From: JANYCG01 sp031392945
GTDB lineage: Bacteria; Pseudomonadota; Gammaproteobacteria; Burkholderiales; Burkholderiaceae_C
NCBI GenBank assembly: GCA_031392945.1
Contig: JANMVT010000291.1
Coordinates: forward strand, 1-30,996
Direction: 5' to 3'
Length of the DNA: 30,996 nucleotides
Shown here piece after piece: positions 7,252 to 14,317 of the stretch (the stretch's first letter is position 1; every line of letters starts with the position of its first letter). The notes beneath the pieces were generated by a model. The model saw only the letters and a list, made by a program, of their open reading frames with translations. It was not told where the DNA came from and searched no databases. The translations under genes were made by a program, and so were the position numbers.

Positions 7252-8037
7252 ATGGACAGACGCAATTTTTTCCAGAGCTCCAGTCTTGTCACTGTCGGGG
7301 CCGTGGCCGGCTGTGCCATGCCGGGTGTCGCCCAACACCACGCCAGGACGCCATTTGCGGTGCCGTCTATCTTCATACCCATCGTCGGGACTGACGAGTT
7401 GTTCCCCGTTCGGCGCATCTATTGCATTGGCCGCAACTACGCCGCCCACGCCCGCGAAATGGGTTCCGACCCAACGCGTGAGCCGCCCTTCTTCTTCCAG
7501 AAACCGACCGACGCGATCCAACATGTGCCCAGCGCGACGGTGGCCGACCACGCCTACCCGAGCCTGACCAAAAACTACCATTACGAAGCCGAGTTGGTGG
7601 CTTGCCTGAACAAGGGCGGGCGCAATATTCCGGTGACCAGCGCACTCGAACACGTTTATGGCTACACACTTGGCCTGGACATGACGCGGCGCGACTTGCA
7701 GCGCGCCATGGGCGATGAGAAAAAACCTTGGGAGATCGGCAAGAGTTTTGACCACTCCGCCGTGCTGGGCGCAGTGCACAAACTGGCGCAAACCGGGCAT
7801 TTCACCCAGGGCGCGATCTGGCTCAAGGTCAATGGCGCGACCAAACAAAACGCCAACCTGGACCAGATGATCTGGTCAGTGGCCGAGCAGATCAGCAGGT
7901 TGTCGGAGGCCAACGAACTGTTCCCCGGCGACATCATCTATTCCGGCACCCCGGAAAACGTTGGCCCAGTAGTGCGTGGCGACGTGATCGAGATGCACAT
8001 CGACGGCTTGCCAAATCTGAGCGTGAAGATCGTCTAA
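7252..8037 (+). CDS. Fumarylacetoacetate hydrolase family protein with Tat/lipoprotein-like signal
   Basis: The FAH family cleaves C-C bonds in 2,4-dioxo acids or decarboxylates and isomerises related compounds, with a bound divalent metal. The 261-residue product resembles fumarylpyruvate hydrolases: CIGRNYAAHAREMG (58-71), FFQKPTDAIQHV, the metal ligands in HYEAELV (E112, E114) and GLDMTRRDLQ (D143), then GKSFDHSAVLG and the C-terminal PGDIIYSGTPENVGPV. Odd feature: the first 27 residues look like an export signal, with MDRRNFF (twin arginine), a hydrophobic run, and the lipobox VAGC at 18-21. The family is normally cytoplasmic. GAGGAA at 7241-7246 supports the ATG at 7252; the frame also reads upstream through dctP antisense, but that is a shadow. 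It is divergent from dctP, suggesting a shared substrate class. Confidence 0.88.
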   Translation: MDRRNFFQSSSLVTVGAVAGCAMPGVAQHHARTPFAVPSIFIPIVGTDELFPVRRIYCIGRNYAAHAREMGSDPTREPPFFFQKPTDAIQHVPSATVADHAYPSLTKNYHYEAELVACLNKGGRNIPVTSALEHVYGYTLGLDMTRRDLQRAMGDEKKPWEIGKSFDHSAVLGAVHKLAQTGHFTQGAIWLKVNGATKQNANLDQMIWSVAEQISRLSEANELFPGDIIYSGTPENVGPVVRGDVIEMHIDGLPNLSVKIV

Positions 8038-8573
8038 TTGGCGCCCTGGCGCCGGACGGCGTCGTTGTCGCCGGTTTCAGCCAATTCCTCGACTACGGCC
8101 GTTGTTGGCATGGGGAAGCGCTTGGCGGCCCACATGCCAATCACCATAGCCGCGACAAAAAACAAAATATCGCCGCCCCCGGTCAGGATGGAAGCCAGCG
8201 CCGGGCCCGGGCAATACCCGGCCAGACCCCAACCGATGCCGAATAGCGCTCCGCCGACCAGCAGATTGCGGTCAATGTCGTTGCGTGTTGGCAAATGAAA
8301 TTTCTCGGCTGCAAATGGCCGGGCAAGCCGGGGCGCCAGCCAGAAAGCCACCAGGGTGACCATCAAGGCGCCGCCCATGACAAAGGCCAGGCTCGGATCC
8401 CAATAACCCGGCTGGGCGCTGCTCGAGATGCCACGTGCCAGGCCGCCGATGTCCAGAAAACCCCGCACCTTGGCCGGCTGTGTCATGCCACCCAGCACCA
8501 GGCCCACCGCGAACAGCGCGCCGGACAACAGGGCCCAAAAAAATCGCTGCGTCATTTGTGTCATTTGTGTCAT
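8034..8573 (-). CDS. YeeE/YedE family membrane protein (half-size, GYCPG type)
   Basis: YeeE/YedE (DUF395) proteins are membrane transporters of thiosulfate or related sulfur compounds; many bacteria carry them as two half-size proteins next to sulfide-stress genes. This 179-residue half has four or five hydrophobic segments, the LVLGGMTQPAKVRGFLDI motif (residues 26-43) and the conserved cysteine motif GWGLAGYCPGPALAS (C121). The start is ambiguous because the first nine residues are three MTQ units from a 9-bp tandem repeat, giving ATGs at 8573, 8564 and 8555. AAGGAAG lies correctly for 8573. It follows its partner half at 8605-9024 in one operon. Its TAG stop overlaps the TAA of the convergent FAH gene. 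Confidence 0.9.
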   Translation of the reverse strand: MTQMTQMTQRFFWALLSGALFAVGLVLGGMTQPAKVRGFLDIGGLARGISSSAQPGYWDPSLAFVMGGALMVTLVAFWLAPRLARPFAAEKFHLPTRNDIDRNLLVGGALFGIGWGLAGYCPGPALASILTGGGDILFFVAAMVIGMWAAKRFPMPTTAVVEELAETGDNDAVRRQGAN

Positions 8574-8604
8574 TTGAATCTTCCTTGAATTCGCGTCAAA
8601 AAGC

Positions 8605-9024
8605 TCAAGCGGCCAGCGCCTTGGCCACGGCGACGGTCGCCACACCCAGGCCCATAAAAACCAGGGTTGCCGCCAACGAGCGCAGCGAGCGCCGCCCCAA
8701 ACCGCAGACGCCATGCCCGCTGGTGCAGCCAGAGCCGGTGACCGTGCCATAACCCACCAACAGCCCGGCGGCCACCAGCAAAAGCACAGGGCGCGGCGCG
8801 GTCTGCGGCGGCGCGGCAATCAGGGCCATGGCCAGTCCAGCCCCGGCCAGCCCCACCACAAAGGCCCAGCGCCAGGCGCGGTCGCCACGCGGCGCGGCGT
8901 GCGGTGCCACAAGGCCGCTGGCGATGCCGCTGATGCCGGCCACGCGGCCCAGCGTGAACAGCAGCAGCCAGCTCGCCAAACCGATCAACAGGCCGCCCAT
9001 GAGCGACAACAGAAATGGGTGCAT
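8605..9024 (-). CDS. YeeE/YedE family membrane protein (half-size, GCTSGHGVCG type)
   Basis: This is the N-terminal-half type of the YeeE/YedE sulfur transporter family, probably forming a complex with the second half encoded 31 bp downstream. The 139-residue product has an N-terminal MHPFLLSLMGGLLIGLASWL helix, the GRVAGISGI segment and the signature GSGCTSGHGVCGLGRRS (C100, C107), where cysteines are proposed to relay thiosulfate or persulfide. The ATG at 9024 has AAGAGA upstream and matches the family start; the open frame continues to 9084 but crosses the promoter. It is the first gene after a near-consensus promoter that overlaps a repressor-type palindrome, so it is likely induced together with the divergent persulfide dioxygenase genes. 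Confidence 0.9.
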   Translation of the reverse strand: MHPFLLSLMGGLLIGLASWLLLFTLGRVAGISGIASGLVAPHAAPRGDRAWRWAFVVGLAGAGLAMALIAAPPQTAPRPVLLLVAAGLLVGYGTVTGSGCTSGHGVCGLGRRSLRSLAATLVFMGLGVATVAVAKALAA

Positions 9025-9049
9025 GGAAAAATCTCTTGGTGAAATCAAT

Positions 9050-9079
9050 TTGCAAAGTATACTCCACCCAGTATATATT
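9050..9079 (+). promoter_or_regulatory. Candidate sigma-70 promoter for the CsoR-like gene
   Basis: TTGCAA (9050-9055) lies 16 bp before TATATA (9072-9077), or 18 bp before TATATT (9074-9079). It points toward the regulator start at 9122. The operator palindrome fills the spacer and touches the -10. Confidence 0.5.
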
Positions 9080-9084
9080 GTCAA
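9056..9084 (-). promoter_or_regulatory. Sigma-70 promoter for the yeeE/yedE genes
   Basis: Reading the minus strand, a perfect TTGACA (-35, 9084-9079) is followed by a 17-nt spacer and TATACT (-10, 9061-9056). This is one base from the full sigma-70 consensus. It should drive 9024 and 8573. The operator palindrome covers the spacer and most of the -10. Confidence 0.8.
9058..9075. promoter_or_regulatory. TATACT-N6-AGTATA palindrome, candidate CsoR/CstR-type operator
   Basis: A perfect 6-bp inverted repeat with a CCACCC centre. It has the form TACT-(G/C tract)-AGTA known for type 1 operators of the RcnR/CsoR family, and a family member is encoded 47 bp away. It overlaps both divergent promoters, so binding would shut both. 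Confidence 0.65.
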
Positions 9085-9121
9085 ATTGAATTGTCACACT
9101 GAATTTCGAGTCCCGCGAACC

Positions 9122-9367
9122 ATGTCCAAACTCCACGACGACAGCAAAAAGAAAGCCCTGCGCGCGCGCCTGGCCCGGGTGGAAGGCCAGTTGCGCGGCG
9201 TGCAGCGCCTGATCGAACTGGACGCCGATTGCGAGGAAGTGGCCCAGCAACTCTCGGCGGCGCGCAAGGCTCTGGACAAAGCCTTTTTCACCCTGGTCGG
9301 CTGCGTCATCGAGCAGGGGGATTTCCCCGCACACAAAGTCGCGGCCCTGCTTGCCAAGTTCGCCTGA
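9122..9367 (+). CDS. CsoR/RcnR/CstR-family (DUF156) transcriptional repressor
   Basis: These small all-helical repressors bind operators as tetramers and release DNA on sensing copper, nickel, formaldehyde or sulfane sulfur. The 81-residue product has the family core RLARVEGQLRGVQRLIE (residues 16-32), DCEEVAQQLSAARKALDKA (36-54) and C61. The first cysteine, C37, sits at the conserved W position. The second, C61, lies one residue before the usual histidine, and no His-x3-Cys copper site follows, so copper sensing is unlikely. With the persulfide dioxygenase gene immediately downstream and YeeE/YedE genes divergent, a persulfide sensor of the CstR kind is the best inference. The candidate operator lies in its own promoter, implying autoregulation. 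Confidence 0.88.
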   Translation: MSKLHDDSKKKALRARLARVEGQLRGVQRLIELDADCEEVAQQLSAARKALDKAFFTLVGCVIEQGDFPAHKVAALLAKFA

Positions 9368-9415
9368 ATCTGAATTCGCATTGGCATTTGCACGCGCATT
9401 TGAATTGGAACCGCC

Positions 9416-10549
9416 ATGAACCCGATCCAGCTTTTTGACCCAGCCTCCTCCACATTCACCTACCTTCTGTTCGACGAAGCCAGCCGCGAGGCGCTGATCA
9501 TCGACCCGGTGGACGACCAACTCGAGCGCGACCTGGCCGCGTTGCGCCAATACGGCCTGAAGCTGGCCTGGACGGTGGAGACCCACGCCCACGCCGACCA
9601 CATCACCAGCGCCGGCAAACTGGCGGAGCACGCGGGGGCCAAAACCGCCGCGCCGGCGGCCTGCGGCATCACCACGGCGGCGGTGCAGCTGCGTGACGGC
9701 GACACGCTTGCCTTCGGCGGCCAGCGCATTGACGCGCTGCACACCCCCGGCCACACCGAAGGCAGCATGAGTTTCGTCTGGAAGACCGCTGACGCCACGC
9801 ATGTGTTCACAGGCGACACCCTGCTCATCAACGGTTGCGGGCGCACGGACTTTCAATCTGGCAGCGCCGAGGCGATGCACCATAGCATCACGCAGATTTT
9901 GTTTGCCCTGCCGGACGCCGCCGTGGTCTGGCCGGGCCACGACTACCAGGGCCGAAGCCATTCCACCATCGGCCAGGAGAAAACCGGCAACGCCCGTGTG
10001 GCGGGCAAATCTCAGGAAGAATTCGCCAACATCATGAACAACCTGAACCTGCCCAAACCCAAACGCATGGACGAAGCCGTGCCTGCCAACCAAAGCTCGG
10101 GTTTGCGCCATGACGCCGGCGCGCCCGGCGGCCATTCGCCCGGGCAGCCGCGCCAGGCCGCCGGTTACGCGGGCGATGTCTCGCCCCAACTGGCCTGGCA
10201 ATGGGTGAGCGCCGGCCAGGCGGTGCTGGTCGACGTGCGCAGCGACGCCGAACGCGAATGGGTGGGTTTTGTGCCGGGCGCGGCCGCCGTCGCCTGGAAG
10301 CAATGGCCGGGCATGGCCCTGAACCCCGGTTTTGACGCCGCCATCCTGGGCGCTGTGCCACCCGGCGGCAAAGCCGTTGTGTTGTGCCGCAGCGGCGTGC
10401 GCTCCATCGCGGCCGCCAAACGCGCGACAGAACTGGGGTTGCAGGCCTACAACATCCTGGAAGGTTTTGAAGGCGACCCGGACGGCCAGGCCCATCGGGG
10501 ACGCAAAGGCGGCTGGCGGTTGCATGGTTTGCCGTGGCGCCAAGCTTGA
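9416..10549 (+). CDS. Persulfide dioxygenase-rhodanese fusion protein
   Basis: The enzyme oxidises glutathione persulfide to sulfite and, through its rhodanese part, exchanges sulfane sulfur with thiosulfate; it works in cytoplasmic sulfide detoxification. The 377-residue protein has an ETHE1-type metallo-beta-lactamase domain (about 1-205) with THAHADHIT (H57, H59, D61, H62), PGHTEGS (H113), GDTL (D134) and PGHDY (H175), plus the GCGRTDFQ segment typical of persulfide dioxygenases. A linker of roughly 45 residues leads to a rhodanese domain (about 255-377) with active-site CRSGVRS (C324). This is the two-domain layout of the PRF enzymes; it lacks the extra middle domain of CstB. It lies 48 bp downstream of the CsoR-like gene, across short degenerate GCATTTG direct repeats. 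Confidence 0.93.
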   Translation: MNPIQLFDPASSTFTYLLFDEASREALIIDPVDDQLERDLAALRQYGLKLAWTVETHAHADHITSAGKLAEHAGAKTAAPAACGITTAAVQLRDGDTLAFGGQRIDALHTPGHTEGSMSFVWKTADATHVFTGDTLLINGCGRTDFQSGSAEAMHHSITQILFALPDAAVVWPGHDYQGRSHSTIGQEKTGNARVAGKSQEEFANIMNNLNLPKPKRMDEAVPANQSSGLRHDAGAPGGHSPGQPRQAAGYAGDVSPQLAWQWVSAGQAVLVDVRSDAEREWVGFVPGAAAVAWKQWPGMALNPGFDAAILGAVPPGGKAVVLCRSGVRSIAAAKRATELGLQAYNILEGFEGDPDGQAHRGRKGGWRLHGLPWRQA

Positions 10550-10560
10550 GTGGCTTGAGT

Positions 10561-10620
10561 GAAAGCTATATTATTAGTAGCGTACTATCTATATTCCGCG
10601 AGGAGAAAAACCCGTTTTTA
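10561..10620. repeat. AT-rich dispersed repeat copy and small palindrome after the dioxygenase gene
   Basis: AGCTATATTATTAGTAGC carries the GCTA...TAGC inverted ends of the repeat family seen at 13150. It is followed by AAAAAC-CC-GTTTTT (10606-10619), a small perfect palindrome. Together they occupy the 136-bp gap between the dioxygenase and the convergent amidase and may act as a terminator. The rest of the gap holds no credible gene. Confidence 0.4.
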
Positions 10621-10685
10621 TTGGAAAATCCCATGAAAACGAGGTTTGAGCCGTCAATTCGCCTGGCGCGCCGGCCGAGCCGCAG

Positions 10686-12146
10686 TCAGGCCGCTGGCGG
10701 TCGGCGCAACAACACGTCCTGCGCCGCCGCCTCGTAGGCGCGCGCCAGTTGCAACACCGCCAGATCACCCTGCGGTTTGCCAATGATCTGCAGGCCCATG
10801 GGCAGGCCGCGCACGTCAAAACCGGCTGGGACGCTGATGCACGGCAGTCCGGCAAAAGTGGCATAAATTGTGACCTCCATCCAGCGGTGGTAGGTGTCCA
10901 TGGTGCGAACGCCATGGGATCCCCGGATCTCGTTGGGCCAGCGCTCGGCAGCGTCAAAAGGCCATGCCTGCGCGGTCGGGATGGCCAGAAAATCATGTGT
11001 TTCGAACAGCCTGCAAAGCGAGTGGTAAAACGCCGTACGCTGCGCGCTGGCAGCCATCAACTCATTGCCGGTCAGGCTCGCCGCCTGGTCATGCTCCCAC
11101 AAGGCTTCGGGCTTGATGTGCTGGCGGTTGGACGCCTTCTGCAGGAACGGCGCGATGCGGCTGGCAACCAGTGCGCGGCGCCACACCAGCCAGGCTTGCC
11201 ACACGACTTCTGGCGGGGTGCCCGGCGCAGCCGGATCGACTGTGCAACCCAGGCCTTCCAGGCGTTTTAACCCTTGTTCGCATGTGTCAAGAATGCCGGA
11301 CTCCATGGCCAGATAGCCGCCCAGGTCGCCGAGCCAGCCGATTTTCACATTTTTGCAATCAAAAGTGCCGGTGGTTCTCGTGAAATCTATGTTTTCTGCT
11401 ATTGAAAGAGGAGCTTTTTGATCGAACCCGGCTTGGGTGTTGAGCAGCAGTGCAATGTCCTGCACACAGCGTCCCATCGGCCCTTCGGTGCCCAACTGGC
11501 TGATGAAGGCGTCGGCAGCGGGCCACATCGGCACGCGTCCCTGGCTGGGCCTGAAGCCAAAAATATTGTTCCAGCCAGCCGGGTTGCGCAGGCTGCCCAT
11601 GAAGTCAGAGCCATCTGCCACAGGCAACATGCGGGTGGCCAAGGCCACGGCCGCGCCGCCGCTGCTACCACCGGCGGACCTGGATCGGTCATAGGGGTTG
11701 CGCGTCACGCCAAACACGCCGTTGAAACTGTGCGAGCCCAGGCCAAACTCAGGCACATTGGTTTTGCCGATGACGATGCAGCCCGCCGCTTTCATGCGCT
11801 GCACCATCAGGCCGTCTTCGCCGGGCACAAAATTGCGCATCAGAGGCGAACCCATGGTATTGGGGATGCCCGCCGCGTTGGACAAATCCTTGATCGCCTG
11901 CGGCATGCCATGCATCCAGCCCATCGACTCGCCCCGGGCCAGTTGCGCATCGCGCACGTCCGCCTGCGCCAGCGAAGCCTCTGGCGCCTGCAGGCTGACG
12001 ATGGCGTTCATATGAGGATTGACCTCGGCAATGCGATGCAGAAATGCCTGCATCACCTCGCGGCAGGAAAATTGCCGGGCGTGGATGGCTGCGGACAGCG
12101 CATGGGCCGGGAGATCGGTGATTTGCGCGGCGGTTTCGTTGTTCAT
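10686..12146 (-). CDS. Amidase (amidase signature family)
   Basis: Amidase-signature enzymes hydrolyse amide bonds with a Ser-Ser-Lys triad; the substrate here is unknown. The 486-residue protein shows the triad regions in order: PQAIKDLSNAAG (catalytic Lys), SRSAGGSSGGAAVALA (glycine/serine loop) and VADGSDFMGSLRNPAGW with the bridging and nucleophilic serines. The C-terminal GLPCISVPAGFDVRGLPMGLQIIG is also typical. Length is normal. I placed the start at 12146 (MNNETAAQI) with AGG 10 nt upstream; the 51 residues upstream in frame look non-coding. No signal peptide is visible, so it should be cytoplasmic. It stands alone, convergent with the dioxygenase and divergent from coaX. Confidence 0.92.
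   Translation of the reverse strand: MNNETAAQITDLPAHALSAAIHARQFSCREVMQAFLHRIAEVNPHMNAIVSLQAPEASLAQADVRDAQLARGESMGWMHGMPQAIKDLSNAAGIPNTMGSPLMRNFVPGEDGLMVQRMKAAGCIVIGKTNVPEFGLGSHSFNGVFGVTRNPYDRSRSAGGSSGGAAVALATRMLPVADGSDFMGSLRNPAGWNNIFGFRPSQGRVPMWPAADAFISQLGTEGPMGRCVQDIALLLNTQAGFDQKAPLSIAENIDFTRTTGTFDCKNVKIGWLGDLGGYLAMESGILDTCEQGLKRLEGLGCTVDPAAPGTPPEVVWQAWLVWRRALVASRIAPFLQKASNRQHIKPEALWEHDQAASLTGNELMAASAQRTAFYHSLCRLFETHDFLAIPTAQAWPFDAAERWPNEIRGSHGVRTMDTYHRWMEVTIYATFAGLPCISVPAGFDVRGLPMGLQIIGKPQGDLAVLQLARAYEAAAQDVLLRRPPAA
11394..11420. repeat. Possible degenerate AT-rich repeat inside the amidase gene
   Basis: TTCTGCTATTGAAAGAGGAG followed by CTTTTTG resembles the start of the dispersed repeat (GCTATT...AGC). 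It encodes part of the variable stretch near APLSIAENIDF. The similarity is short and could be chance. Confidence 0.25.
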
Positions 12147-12341
12147 GTATAAGCCTGAAAATCTCTCGTCAATAATACGTAACAATGACACAAAACGCGG
12201 GCGCATCGAGAAATTCAATGATCGGGATGCAGTGCAAGGCCTGAACGCCACGATGAGACGCAGCGATGCACCCGTACTGCGGGCTTTGCAACGCCGCAAT
12301 GCGCCCGAGCATTGGATTTATCGATGTGACCGGAACATAGC

Positions 12342-13121
12342 ATGACATTCTTGGCATTGGACATTGGCAACACCCGGCTCAAATGGGCCAGTTATGAAGC
12401 CGCGCGGCCCGGCGCGGCCTTGTTGGCCCACGGCGCGGAGTTTCTGGAAAACATCGACAAGCTGGCCGACGGGCCCTGGAGCGCCCTTGCCGCGCCCGGC
12501 CAAATGCTGGGTTGCATCGTGGCCGGCGACGGCATCCGGGTGCGGGTGCAAGAGCAGATCGAGCAGGTGCCGCATTGGGACATCTCACCGCATTGGGTGG
12601 TGTCTGCCGAGTCCGAGGCCGGCATGACCAACGGTTACGACTTTCCGACGCGCCTGGGCGCCGACCGCTGGGTCGCCATGATCGGCGCGCGCCACCGCAT
12701 GCTGGCCCAGGGCCGGCGCCAGCCCCTGGTGGTGGCCATGGTGGGCACGGCGGTAACGGTGGAGGCGATTGACGCTGGCGGCAAATTCATGGGCGGGTTC
12801 ATCCTGCCCGGCCACGGCATCATGCTGCGCGCGCTGGAGTCCGGCACGGCCGGCTTGCATGTGCCGACCGGCGAAGTGTGCGAGTTCCCGACCAACACCA
12901 GCGACGCGCTCACCAGCGGGGGAACCTACGCCATCGCCGGGGCGATCGAACGCATGGTGCAACACGTGCGCGCGCATTGCCGGGCCGAACCGCTGTGTGT
13001 GATGACCGGCGGCGCGGGCTGGAAGATGGCGCCCAGCATGACCGTGCCGTTTGAGTTGGTGGACAACCTGATTTTTGACGGCCTGCTGGAGATCGCGGCG
13101 CATCGGGCCTTGTTGGCCTGA
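12342..13121 (+). CDS. coaX: Type III pantothenate kinase
   Basis: CoaX phosphorylates pantothenate, the first step of coenzyme A synthesis, using ATP and a monovalent cation. The 259-residue product has the ASKHA phosphate loop in MTFLALDIGNTRLKWA (residues 1-16), the FPTRLGADRWVAMIGAR segment with the family GADR motif, GTAVTVEAID, and GGFILPGHGIMLRAL. Length is normal. Often coaX follows birA, but here it is preceded by a 195-bp gap and a divergent amidase. No clear ribosome-binding site is visible. The gap holds a 9-bp inverted repeat with arms about 100 bp apart (12198-12206, 12299-12307), but nothing else I can name. Confidence 0.95.
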   Translation: MTFLALDIGNTRLKWASYEAARPGAALLAHGAEFLENIDKLADGPWSALAAPGQMLGCIVAGDGIRVRVQEQIEQVPHWDISPHWVVSAESEAGMTNGYDFPTRLGADRWVAMIGARHRMLAQGRRQPLVVAMVGTAVTVEAIDAGGKFMGGFILPGHGIMLRALESGTAGLHVPTGEVCEFPTNTSDALTSGGTYAIAGAIERMVQHVRAHCRAEPLCVMTGGAGWKMAPSMTVPFELVDNLIFDGLLEIAAHRALLA

Positions 13122-13149
13122 CGGCCCCTGCAGCCTGCCGGCATCATCT

Positions 13150-13212
13150 TGATAGCTACTATTTTTATAGCTAACTATACAGCATCAACGGGGGCTACCG
13201 GCAGTTTTAGCC
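13150..13212. repeat. AT-rich dispersed repeat, reference copy between coaX and the DUF2817 gene
   Basis: The left end holds two TAGCTA palindromes (13153-13158, 13168-13173) 9 bp apart. The right part reads GCATCAACGGGGGCTACCGG and ends in TTTTAGCCC. It fills the gap between two convergent genes and could serve as a bidirectional terminator. I recall similar elements from Comamonadaceae genomes; the family match was not checked. Confidence 0.6.
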
Positions 13213-13213
13213 C

Positions 13214-14317
13214 TTAAACCGAGATCGTCAAGCCATCCACCGCCTGAAACATCGCCTGGCGCGCCTGGCTGATGATCTGGCCCTTCCAGGCGTCTGTGTC
13301 GGTGTAGAACGCAGCCAGCATCTGCTGCTTGATTTGCCGGGCCTGGCCGGCCGGCGCTTCGGGGTGGTTGTTGAGCCAGTGCTCGCCGCGCAGGGCGTAC
13401 GACACGTCGGTCATCGGCAAGGTGCCGTATTCCATGGCGATGCCGGTGTATACGGCGTTCGGGCACTCCTGCACCAGGGCCATCCACATCAAACCGGTCA
13501 GAAAGGCCGAAGTCGAACTGCCGTCATAGATTGATGTCACCGGGGTCGCCCCATCGCCGCCCCACCACTGGCGCGCGCGCTTGAGGGCCTCCGCGTCGTC
13601 GGCGCAGGCGAAAATGCGCTCACCCAAGCCGCTCGGCCCCAAGCCCGTGTGCAGGTCGATCCAGGCCACTTGCCTGGCTTTGGAGACGTGCTGGCGCAAG
13701 ACGCCGCGCAGGGTCTGGTTGCTCCAGGTGGGCGCCGTGCCGCCAAAAAACAAACCCTTGGGAAAGGCATGCTGGCCGCGCGAAAAAGCCGCCTGAAAAG
13801 CCGCCATGCCTCGGGTTTCGATGTAGTTGGCCAAAACTGCGGCGTTTTGCGCGTCCGGCGGCCACACCGTGGGCAGCAGCAGATCGGCAATTTCGCGGTA
13901 GGCCTCGTTGTCGGGCAGGGGCTTGGAGAAATCCTGAAAATTGCGGTTCAGGTCGACATTTTCGTGGGTGACGCGGCGGATGTGCGAAAACCCGTACGGA
14001 TTGAGCGCATGGATATAGAGCACGGCCACGCCTTGCGAGCGCGCCTTGGCCAGCCATTCGGCATCGTGCAGGGCAAACACCTGCACGCCGCTGCCGCAAT
14101 AACCTTCAACGCCGTGGCAGGCGCTGGAGACGATGAGCAGTTTGTCGGCATCGGCCGGGCCGTCGCGCGCCACATCCATTGCCAATGCCTCGCCGTCGCG
14201 GCCCAATTGCGGGTGGTTGTGCGATTCAACGGCCAAACCTGCCGTAGCGGCGGCTTCGAGGAACTTGACCCGGGCTTCGACGTAACTGGCGGAGAACGCC
14301 GGCGCGACGCCCATCAT
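13214..14317 (-). CDS. DUF2817 family protein (M14 carboxypeptidase-like)
   Basis: DUF2817 proteins share the zinc carboxypeptidase (M14) fold and are presumed peptidases or amide hydrolases; no substrate is known to me. The 367-residue product shows a zinc-site-like SSACHGVEGYCGSG (H-x2-E), HALNPYGFSHIRRVTHENVD leading into LNRNF, a second histidine in WIDLHTGLGPSG, and a possible catalytic glutamate in AMEYGTLP. No signal peptide is visible. ATGs at 14317 and 14314 both overlap the TGA of the upstream M20 hydrolase (sequence ATGATG), so translation is coupled; I took 14317. The pair of hydrolases probably acts on the same class of N-acyl or peptide compounds. Confidence 0.85.
   Translation of the reverse strand: MMGVAPAFSASYVEARVKFLEAAATAGLAVESHNHPQLGRDGEALAMDVARDGPADADKLLIVSSACHGVEGYCGSGVQVFALHDAEWLAKARSQGVAVLYIHALNPYGFSHIRRVTHENVDLNRNFQDFSKPLPDNEAYREIADLLLPTVWPPDAQNAAVLANYIETRGMAAFQAAFSRGQHAFPKGLFFGGTAPTWSNQTLRGVLRQHVSKARQVAWIDLHTGLGPSGLGERIFACADDAEALKRARQWWGGDGATPVTSIYDGSSTSAFLTGLMWMALVQECPNAVYTGIAMEYGTLPMTDVSYALRGEHWLNNHPEAPAGQARQIKQQMLAAFYTDTDAWKGQIISQARQAMFQAVDGLTISV

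Noticed and set aside
9368..9415. GCATTTG-like direct repeats before the dioxygenase gene, considered as a regulatory array
   Set aside because: Units are short, irregular and few; they lie between two co-directional genes with no promoter-like elements.
8570..10543. A 657-codon open frame on the minus strand
   Set aside because: It lies antisense to the CsoR-like and dioxygenase genes and over one YeeE/YedE gene, has no family motifs, and results from GC-rich third positions.
10634..10738. A 34-codon plus-strand ORF starting MKTRFEP
   Set aside because: It is very short, overlaps the 3' end of the amidase antisense and has biased Arg/Ala/Ser composition.
12198..12307. A 9-bp inverted repeat with arms CGGGCGCAT and ATGCGCCCG in the amidase/coaX gap
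   Set aside because: The arms are about 90 bp apart and no further pairing between them was seen; chance is likely in GC-rich DNA.
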